Assembly (NCBI RefSeq): GCF_000384295.1
Contig: NZ_KB913037.1
Coordinates: 10,718,228 to 10,782,227 of the forward strand
DNA length: 64,000 nt
Reading direction: 5' to 3'
Source of the DNA: Amycolatopsis balhimycina FH 1894
GTDB lineage: Bacteria > Actinomycetota > Actinomycetes > Mycobacteriales > Pseudonocardiaceae
The translations under genes were made by a program, and so were the position numbers. Under the pieces are notes generated by a model. The model searched no databases and was not told where the DNA came from. It worked only from the letters and a program-made list of their open reading frames with translations. Below are positions 59,401 through 64,000 of this stretch, one piece after another. Each line of letters starts with the position of its first letter. Position 1 is the first letter of the stretch.

Positions 59401-60253
59401 CGAAGCGGCCGCGCTCGGCCTGGACCGCGACTCGGTCGTCCTGCTCGTCGGCGGCGCCAAGGGCATCACCGCCCGCTTCGCCGTCACCCTGGCCGGCACC
59501 GCCCGCTGCCGGATCGAACTGCTCGGCCGGACGCCGGTGCCCGCGGCGGAAGACGAGTACCCGCAGGCGAAGACGGCCAAAGATCTCCGGGCGGCCCTGA
59601 TCGACGCGGGCCTGAAGAGCCCCGCCGAGATCGAACGGACGGTCCGCCGGATCCTCGGCGAACGCGAGGTCCGGCAGACCCTGGACAAGCTCGAAGCCCT
59701 CGGTAGCCCGGTGCGCTACCAGTCGGTCGACATGCTCGACGCCGAAGCCGTGCACCGCGCGGTCAAGGAGATCCACGCCGAGCACGGCCGCCTCGACGGC
59801 ATCGTCTACGCGGCCGGGGTGATCGAGGACAAGCTCGTCGCCGAAAAGACGCCGGAGTCGTTCGGCCGCGTGTACGGCACGAAGGTCGACGGTGCCCGGA
59901 CTCTCCTGGAGGCGACCGCCGACCTGCCCGACGAGCCGACGTTCGTCGTCCTGTTCGGCAGCATCGCCGCGACGCTCGGCAACCGCGGCCAGTCGGACTA
60001 CGCCGCCGCCAACGACGCACTCGAGTCGCTGGGACGCCGGTGGCCCGCCGGGCGGGCGGTGACCGTCCACTGGGGACCGTGGGCCCCGACCGGTGACCAC
60101 GACGGCATGGTGACACCCGAGCTGATGCGCGACTACGCCCGCCGCGGCATCGCGCTGATCGATCCGGAGGAAGGCACCCTCGGCCTGCTGCGCGAGCTGG
60201 CGTGGGGCCGCCCGGAAACCGCCGCCGTCGTCCACACCGCTTCGGGCTGGTGA
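53420..60253 (+). CDS. PUFA-synthase-like megasynthase: PfaD-like x2, KS-AT-ACP-ACP-KR
   Basis: A 2277-residue iterative type I synthase. Residues 1-235 resemble half of a nitronate-monooxygenase/PfaD flavin domain (GHECGG at 126-131, WAAGGI). Residues about 275-620 are a fuller PfaD-like enoyl reductase (ALPVAQGPMTRVSD, GSECGGHVGPR at 410-420, LFAGGIHDERS). KS follows at about 644-1080 with C830 (DAACASS), H965 (EAHGTGT) and H1005 (SQIGH). AT is at about 1185-1480 (GQGSQ, GHSYGE with S1277, GFHS). Two ACPs carry S1668 and S1752 (LSIDSIK). KR is at about 1845-2270 (VGGAKGIT, FGSIAATLGNRGQSDYAAAN). In marine Pfa systems the reductase is a separate protein. All active sites appear intact. The product is unknown. 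Confidence 0.9.
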   Translation: MRLSKDDSVPADLVVAVSPLRSPSARGVAAAARGGGLGVLDLTGGGAAAAEELAVLGEWGVPAFGVRLAGPAGPALPDAVTTVLLTEDCPSPARDFPGRRVLAEVTSRASAARAVAGGAHGLIARGHECGGRTGELSTYVLLQALLDDETLDVPVWAAGGIGPHTAAAAVAGGAAGVVVDTQLALLPEAELPSALTVALTGLDGSETVVVDGVRVLSRRGPAGGTTIEAGQDVFLATRFRDRWGTVTAAVRGLRDAIGEALGAETPVLGPGSAGSRAFGTALPVAQGPMTRVSDQPAFAAAVASGGALPFIALALSGADQTRDVLERTRETVGDAPWGVGVLGFAADDVKAAQLAVIREVRPTHAIIAGGRPAQAAALEEAGISTFLHVPSPGLLKQFLEAGARKFVFEGSECGGHVGPRTSFPLWEAQLGVLADFLAGTPDAAADLQVLFAGGIHDERSAAMVAALAAPVATRGAAVGVLMGTAYLFTREAVDAGAVLPLFQRRLLAAERTDLLETAPGHATRCVRSPFTEEYAAIKADLAERGVPSRDAWEHLETLNVGRLRLASKGIERVGSELRDVGEDRQLAEGMFMAGEVAVLRSAVTTIAGLHHSVGAGANAFLRARAAEFGIAATEQPEPAAPAPLDIAIVGMACMFPQAPDLAAFWANVLSGADAVTEVPPQRWDTSLYYDPDGQGERTPSRWGGFLPEIGFDPLKYGIPPASLASIEPVQLLALEAAHRALADAGYAERAFDRARTSVVFGAEAGSDLSNAMTLRSVLPSYLGELPSELDERLPRITDDSFPGVLANVIAGRIANRLDLGGANYTVDAACASSLTAVDVACKELTAGTSDLVLCGGADLHNGINDYLLFASAHALSPTGRSATFDSAADGIALGEGVACVALKRLADAERDGDRVYAVIKGVGAASDGRALGLTAPRPEGQHTALTRAYRNAGVSPARVGLVEAHGTGTVVGDRTELGTLTKVFTEAGAEPGACTIGSVKSQIGHTKCAAGLAGLIKAALALHTGVKPPTLHLSSPNPAWDPETSPFVFQSAAQPWTAPPADRLAGVSAFGFGGTNFHVVLRAHDGVPPAQAADEWPAELFTFTTDSAARALLALASEVPADRQPWRLRDLALSASRRAEAAGGRIRLAVVASTVDELAGLLRRALAGEDAPGLYRAGDDEPGAVAVLFPGQGSQRPGMFAELFVTFPELQRYLRLDPDTAEVVFGPAVFGERERQALAERVTDTRVAQPALGLTGLAAFRLLTRAGVRPAMVGGHSYGELTALAAAGALTPEALLHASHVRAGAILDAVPPSDPGAMAAVAASAADTGKVLADAGLDAVVLANHNSPRQTVISGPTADVEAAVVQLRDAGLGAKRIPVACGFHSPLVAPAGEALGRALEAIGVVRPAVPVYGNRTAAPYPADPDEIRAELAAQVGSPVRFVEQVEAMYSAGARVFVEAGPGAVLAKQVAAILGDRPHRTAGFEQPGRRGLPGFLGALAQLAVSGAPVETGWLFRGRDAVDAATAPRPKRPGWTVDGHLLRTADGAIPAGALRPAERVSLGFAPAAPQAATSEAMVADFLRTSREMIAAQRDVLLGFLGTDAPLPLSAPLPVSPPVIEQPTVVPVVVSPSKAASVLETVVEVIGERTGYPVEMIEPDLDLEADLSIDSIKRAEIAGELASRLGLAGGDVEEFAKARTAAAIAELIGDEPSDAAPETVSVLETVVEVIGERTGYPVEMIEPDLDLEADLSIDSIKRAEIAGELATRLNLDTGGDVEELAKARTAAAIAKLVGRGQPEPDKPAAPPVQAPTEPAPVIVAPKRLVMAEFELATAETPDVTGRKFLLLGRGPLAEAVRTRLTGLGATAELADDVRAGFDGVLFLPDGGPVLPAAFPQYQAALAAKPAWLLTAGPGEGLRGFHRSLAREYPDTLTRVVELSPAESPETRAAAFAAELSTVDREPVVVREAGSRRGLRMTEQGLGLLGSSGAGPAGDGAAEAAALGLDRDSVVLLVGGAKGITARFAVTLAGTARCRIELLGRTPVPAAEDEYPQAKTAKDLRAALIDAGLKSPAEIERTVRRILGEREVRQTLDKLEALGSPVRYQSVDMLDAEAVHRAVKEIHAEHGRLDGIVYAAGVIEDKLVAEKTPESFGRVYGTKVDGARTLLEATADLPDEPTFVVLFGSIAATLGNRGQSDYAAANDALESLGRRWPAGRAVTVHWGPWAPTGDHDGMVTPELMRDYARRGIALIDPEEGTLGLLRELAWGRPETAAVVHTASGW
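58319..58694 (+). repeat. Near-identical tandem ACP-coding repeats
   Basis: A 124-bp block (58319-58442) recurs at 58571-58694, exactly 252 bp (84 codons) later, with about four differences, all at third positions. Both copies keep less-favoured codons such as TAT and GAT, so they were recently duplicated or homogenised by gene conversion. Confidence 0.85.
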
Positions 60254-63200
60254 CGCGGATGCCGGGCCCCGTGGCGATCGTCGGGATGTCGGTGCTGCTG
60301 CCCGGCGCCCCCGACCTGGCGGCCTACTGGCGCAACCTCGTCGGCGGCGTCGACGCGATCACCGAGGTCCCGCCGGAGAAGTGGGACGGCGAGCACTACG
60401 CGCCGGGTGAGCGGCGGGCCGACCGGGTCTACTGCCGGCGCGGCGGCTTCGTCGACGAACTGGCCGAAGTGGACGTCACCGGGTTCGGGATCATGCCGAA
60501 CTCCGTGCCGTCCACCGAACCCGACCAGCTGATCGCGCTGCGGGTCGCCGCGCAGGCCGTCGCGGACGCGGGCGGGCCGGACCGGCTGCCCGCCGACCGT
60601 GCGAAGGTCGGCGTCGTCCTCGGCCGCGGCGGTTACCTGACGCCGGGGCTGGTCCGGCTCGACCAGCGCGTCCGCACCGCGAGCCAGCTCGTCCGCACCC
60701 TCGGCGAGCTGCTGCCCGACCTCGATCCGGCGCGCTTGGACGCCGTCCGCCAGGCCTTCACCGACCAGCTCGGCCCCGAGGCACCGGAGTCCGCGATCGG
60801 GCTGGTGCCCAACCTGGCCGCGTCGCGGCTGGCCAACCGGCTCGACCTGCGCGGGCCCGCGTACACAGTGGACGCCGCGTGCGCGTCCTCGCTGATCGCC
60901 GTCGACCACGCCGTGCGCGAACTCGCCACCGGACGCTGCGACGTCGTGCTCGCCGGCGGGGTGCACCACTGCCACGACATCACCTTCTGGAGCGTGTTCA
61001 ACCAGCTCGGCGCGCTGTCGCCGTCCGAGCGCATCCGGCCCTTCCACCGGGACGCCGACGGCGTGCTGATCGGCGAAGGCACCGGAATCGTCGTGCTCAA
61101 ACGCCTCGCCGACGCCCAGCGCGACGGCGACCGCGTCTACGCCGTGATCACCGGCACCGGCGTCGCCTCCGACGGGCGGACCGCGAGCCTGGCCAACCCG
61201 GACTCCGGCGGCCAGGTCCGGGCGGTCCGTCAGGCGTGGGCGGCGGCCGGCCTCGACCCGGCCGACCCGGACTCCCTCGGCCTCTTGGAGGCGCACGGCA
61301 CGGCGACCCCGGCCGGCGACGCGGCCGAGCTGGCCACGCTGGCGGAGGTGTTCGGAAGCGCGGGCTCCGCCGTGCTGGGCTCGGTCAAGTCGATGATCGG
61401 CCACACGATGCCCGCGGCCGGGATCGCCGGGCTCGTCAAGGCGGCACTGGCCGTGCACCACGGCGTCCTGCTCCCCACCCTGCACTGCGACGACCCGCAC
61501 CCCGCTCTCGCGAAGACCCGCTTCTCTACTTTGGACAGTGCCCGGCCGTGGGACGCGCCGGTTCGCCGCGCCGGGGTCAACGCGTTCGGGTTCGGCGGGA
61601 TCAACGCCCACGTCGTGCTGGAGCAGGCACCGGGCCACGCGAAGCCGGTCGTGGTGCGCGAGCCCGAACGCGTGCTGCGGCTCGCCGCGCGGTCGGTCGG
61701 CGAGCTGCGGGACCAGCTCGACCGGCCCGGTCACCCCGAGCTCGGCGACGGCCCGGTCCGGCTCGGCATCGTCGACCCGACGGAGAAGCGGCTGGCCCTG
61801 GCGAGGAAGGCGGTCGGCCGGGGCAAGCCGTGGCGCGGGCGCAACGACGTCTGGTTCGCCGACCGCCCCCTGCTCGGGCCGGGCGGCGGCAAGGTCGCCT
61901 TCGTCTTCCCCGGCCTCGAGTCGGAGCTCACGCTGAACTGCGGCGACGTCGCCCGCCACTTCGGCCTGCCGTGGAAGCACGCGGACGTCGAGGTCGGCGA
62001 CGTCGGACGGCAGGGCGCCGCGGTGTTCGAGCTGGGCAGGCTGCTGCACGCCGCCCTCGGGCGGATCGGCGTCACGCCGGACGCCGTCGCCGGGCACAGC
62101 CTGGGCGAATGGACGGCGATGGCGGTGGCCGGCGTCCACGCCGAAGCCGAGGTCGACGCCTTCCTCGCCGGGTTCGACCCGGACGCGCTCGCCGTCCCCG
62201 GCCTCACCTTCGCCGCGATCGGCGCGCCCGCGCCCCGGGTGCTCGAGGAGCTGGCCGGCCGCGCGGACGTCGTCCTCTCCCACGACAACTCCCCGAACCA
62301 GGCCATGGTCTGCGGCCCGGCCGCGGCGGTCGGCGCGCTCGTGGACCGGTTCCGGGCCGCGGGGATCGTGGCGCAGGTACTGCCCTTCCGGTCCGGCTTC
62401 CACACCCCGATGCTGCGGCCGTACCTCGACCCGATCCGCGAAGCGGCCGGGAGTTTCGCCCTGTACCCGCCGAAGCTGCCGCTGTGGTCGGCGACCACGG
62501 TGTCGGAGTACCCGGCGGGCGAAGCCGAGGTCCGCGAGCTGTTCGTGCGGCACCTGCTGGAACCGGTCCGGTTCCGCCCGCTCGTGCGGGCGCTGCACGC
62601 CGCCGGGTTCCGCGCGTTCGTCCAGGTGGGCGCCGGGCAGCTCGGCTCCCTGGTCGGCGACACCCTGCACGGCGAGGAACACCTCGTCGTGGCGGCGCAC
62701 TCGGCGCACCGCCCCGGCCTCGCGCAGCTGCGCCGGGTCGCGACCGGGCTGTGGGTCGACGGGCTCGACGTCGATTTGACCCGCCTGCCTGGTGAGCGCC
62801 CGGCCGCGCCAAGGGGCGTCAAGCTCGACCTCGGCGGCCGCCTGATCTCCCTGGACGAGCAGGTCCGCGCCCGGATCGCGCTGCCGGCCACCGGAAAGTC
62901 CACTGTGGACGAACTGGCCGGGAAGGGACCGCTCGCCGCGGAGTTCGCCGCGCTGCTGGCCGACACCGCCGAGCTGGCGTCCACCGTGCTCGCCGGCCGC
63001 CCCGATGCGTCGCTTTCCCGTGAAAGCGACGACCTGGGGCGTCGCTTTCACGTGAAAGCGACGCCACCGATGGAGCTGGACACCACCCTCGAGGTGTCGG
63101 TCGAAGCGATGCCGTACCTGCTCGACCACTGCTTCTTCAAGCAGCCGCCGCAGGCCGGCCCGGGCGACCGCTGGCCGGTCGTGCCCGCCACGACGGTGAT

Positions 63201-64000
63201 CGGCCACCTCATGCGCTTCGCCGAGCAGGCCGCGCCGGGCCACCGGGCGGTCGCGGTGCACGACGTCCGCCTCACCCAGTGGATCACGGCGGTCCCGCCG
63301 GTCACCGTGCCGGTGCGCGTCCGGCCGCACGCCCCCGGCCGGGTGCTGGCGGCCCTGGCCGGCTACTCCCAGGCCATCGTGGAACTCGCCCCGGCGTACC
63401 CGGCCGGCGCGCCCGCGCCGTGGCGGTTCCCGGCGTCGGCCGAGCAGGTGCCGGAAACCACGGCGGCCGAGCTCTACGACGACCGCTGGATGTTCCACGG
63501 CCCGCGTTTCCAGGGCGTCACCGAGCTGACCGCCGTCGGCGAACGGCACGTCCGCGCCGTGCTGACGACGCCGGCCGCGCCCGGCGCGCTGCTCGACAAC
63601 GTCGGCCAGGTGCTCGGCTACTGGATCATGTCCCGGCTGGCGGAACGCACCACCGTCTTCCCGGTCGCCATGCGCGAGATCCGGTTCCACGGCCCGCACC
63701 CGCCGCCGGGGGAGCGGCTGGAGTGCCTGGTCCGGATCACCGCGCTGACCAAGGAGTTCCTCGAAGCCGACATGCAGCTGGTCCGCGACGGGGGAGTCTG
63801 GGCCGAGTTCACCGGCTGGCGTGACCGGCGGTTCGACAGCACCCCGCACATCCGGCAGGCCGACCGCACCCCCGAGCGCTCGACGCTGTCGCTCGAGCAG
63901 CCGGGCGGCTGGGCGCTGGTGCACGAGCAGTGGCCGGACCTGGCCACCCGTGAGCTCATCATGCGCAACTACCTCGCCGGCCAGGAGCGCGACGCCTACG
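60250..64000 (+). CDS. PUFA-synthase-like second subunit: KS-AT-DH, start of PPTase (cut by window end)
   Basis: At least 1250 residues with no stop before the window ends. GTG 60250 overlaps the upstream stop by 4 bases; ATG 60259 is the alternative. Numbering from GTG: KS with C211 (DAACASS), EAHGTAT and KSMIGH; AT with S617 (AGHSLGEW); then a hot-dog dehydratase with H960 (YLLDHCFF), VVPATTVIG, FHGPRFQGV and D1116 (LLDNVGQVLGYW). The last residues (GGWALVHEQWPDLATRELIM, RNYLAGQERDAY) look like the beginning of a fused phosphopantetheinyl transferase. Unlike PfaC there is an AT in place of a chain-length factor and only one DH. Confidence 0.87.
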   Translation, partial: MTRMPGPVAIVGMSVLLPGAPDLAAYWRNLVGGVDAITEVPPEKWDGEHYAPGERRADRVYCRRGGFVDELAEVDVTGFGIMPNSVPSTEPDQLIALRVAAQAVADAGGPDRLPADRAKVGVVLGRGGYLTPGLVRLDQRVRTASQLVRTLGELLPDLDPARLDAVRQAFTDQLGPEAPESAIGLVPNLAASRLANRLDLRGPAYTVDAACASSLIAVDHAVRELATGRCDVVLAGGVHHCHDITFWSVFNQLGALSPSERIRPFHRDADGVLIGEGTGIVVLKRLADAQRDGDRVYAVITGTGVASDGRTASLANPDSGGQVRAVRQAWAAAGLDPADPDSLGLLEAHGTATPAGDAAELATLAEVFGSAGSAVLGSVKSMIGHTMPAAGIAGLVKAALAVHHGVLLPTLHCDDPHPALAKTRFSTLDSARPWDAPVRRAGVNAFGFGGINAHVVLEQAPGHAKPVVVREPERVLRLAARSVGELRDQLDRPGHPELGDGPVRLGIVDPTEKRLALARKAVGRGKPWRGRNDVWFADRPLLGPGGGKVAFVFPGLESELTLNCGDVARHFGLPWKHADVEVGDVGRQGAAVFELGRLLHAALGRIGVTPDAVAGHSLGEWTAMAVAGVHAEAEVDAFLAGFDPDALAVPGLTFAAIGAPAPRVLEELAGRADVVLSHDNSPNQAMVCGPAAAVGALVDRFRAAGIVAQVLPFRSGFHTPMLRPYLDPIREAAGSFALYPPKLPLWSATTVSEYPAGEAEVRELFVRHLLEPVRFRPLVRALHAAGFRAFVQVGAGQLGSLVGDTLHGEEHLVVAAHSAHRPGLAQLRRVATGLWVDGLDVDLTRLPGERPAAPRGVKLDLGGRLISLDEQVRARIALPATGKSTVDELAGKGPLAAEFAALLADTAELASTVLAGRPDASLSRESDDLGRRFHVKATPPMELDTTLEVSVEAMPYLLDHCFFKQPPQAGPGDRWPVVPATTVIGHLMRFAEQAAPGHRAVAVHDVRLTQWITAVPPVTVPVRVRPHAPGRVLAALAGYSQAIVELAPAYPAGAPAPWRFPASAEQVPETTAAELYDDRWMFHGPRFQGVTELTAVGERHVRAVLTTPAAPGALLDNVGQVLGYWIMSRLAERTTVFPVAMREIRFHGPHPPPGERLECLVRITALTKEFLEADMQLVRDGGVWAEFTGWRDRRFDSTPHIRQADRTPERSTLSLEQPGGWALVHEQWPDLATRELIMRNYLAGQERDAY
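63008..63063. repeat. Two 24-bp parS-like palindromes inside the synthase gene
   Basis: 63040-63063 is a perfect 24-bp palindrome built as CGTCGC-TTTCACGTGAAA-GCGACG. 63008-63031 is the same with one central change (TTTCCCGTGAAA). They are 8 bp apart and encode the AT-DH linker (SLSRESDD, RRFHVKA). The inner 12 bp equal the core of the parS site, but the next base on each side differs. Confidence 0.8.

Noticed and set aside
63040..63063. A true parS centromere site
   Set aside because: The core TTTCACGTGAAA matches, but the next base on each side is C/G rather than the expected G/C. A single pair inside an accessory gene, with no parAB nearby, is not typical.
60133..63924. A 1263-codon minus-strand open frame opposite the second synthase gene
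   Set aside because: Same mirror effect. The plus strand shows clear KS, AT and DH active sites.

Overview
This is a high-GC actinomycete chromosome segment. The codon use is almost saturated for G or C in third positions. It carries an lsr2 gene, an EspR-like regulator, an actinobacterial SOS box, and many four-base ATGA/GTGA gene overlaps. The gene families and intergenic palindromes fit Pseudonocardiaceae, most likely an Amycolatopsis-type organism; that assignment is an inference and no 16S or other marker gene is present. No tRNA, rRNA, CRISPR array, insertion sequence or phage gene was seen.

Left part (1-12 kb): the 5' end of a membrane protein gene; a secreted GH31 glycosidase with two carbohydrate-binding modules; an AraC remnant; a three-gene module (EspR-like regulator, ImmA/IrrE-type metallopeptidase, MAB_1171c-like membrane protein); a 2H phosphoesterase; a zinc-ribbon protein; SOS-controlled dinB; a methyltransferase; lsr2; and a lone oxalate/formate-type MFS transporter.

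Central part (12-39 kb) is a C2 and purine catabolic region. One operon (15.3-21.8 kb) encodes a TPP enzyme likely to be oxalyl-CoA decarboxylase, formyl-CoA:oxalate CoA-transferase, an ADP-forming acyl-CoA synthetase and a second oxalate/formate-type transporter. It is flanked by a GntR/FadR regulator and by a divergent sucCD-like pair whose sucC has lost an internal segment. A 14-bp motif recurs upstream of both transporters' transcription units and of a ketopantoate-reductase-like gene, with a weaker match at the regulator's own promoter. This suggests one GntR regulon. After an ABC transporter plus two-component system come hyi, glxR and gcl (glyoxylate to glycerate). They are followed by a xanthine dehydrogenase, guanine deaminase, purine permease and glycerate kinase operon. 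Together these convert oxalate and purine-derived glyoxylate to glycerate for central metabolism. Uricase and allantoin genes are not in the window.

Right-centre (38.6-52.7 kb): a TetR gene; a secreted GH15 glucoamylase; an NrtR-like Nudix regulator divergent from an SPFH protein and an NAD-kinase-like protein, with two matching operators between them; a FAD monooxygenase divergent from a TetR with an extra C-terminal HTH; a LacI-controlled GH2 beta-galactosidase; a small membrane ORF head-to-head with a glutaminase remnant; and a YheO-type regulator with a PLP enzyme.

Right end (53.4-64 kb): two giant genes for an iterative type I, PUFA-synthase-like system. The first fuses tandem PfaD-like flavin domains to KS-AT-ACP-ACP-KR. 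The second is KS-AT-DH followed by the apparent start of a phosphopantetheinyl transferase, cut by the window end. This is the most unusual system here. Superimposed on the region are three copies of a 51-bp near-perfect hairpin, two parS-like palindromes inside the second synthase gene, and an over-represented 11-bp palindrome.
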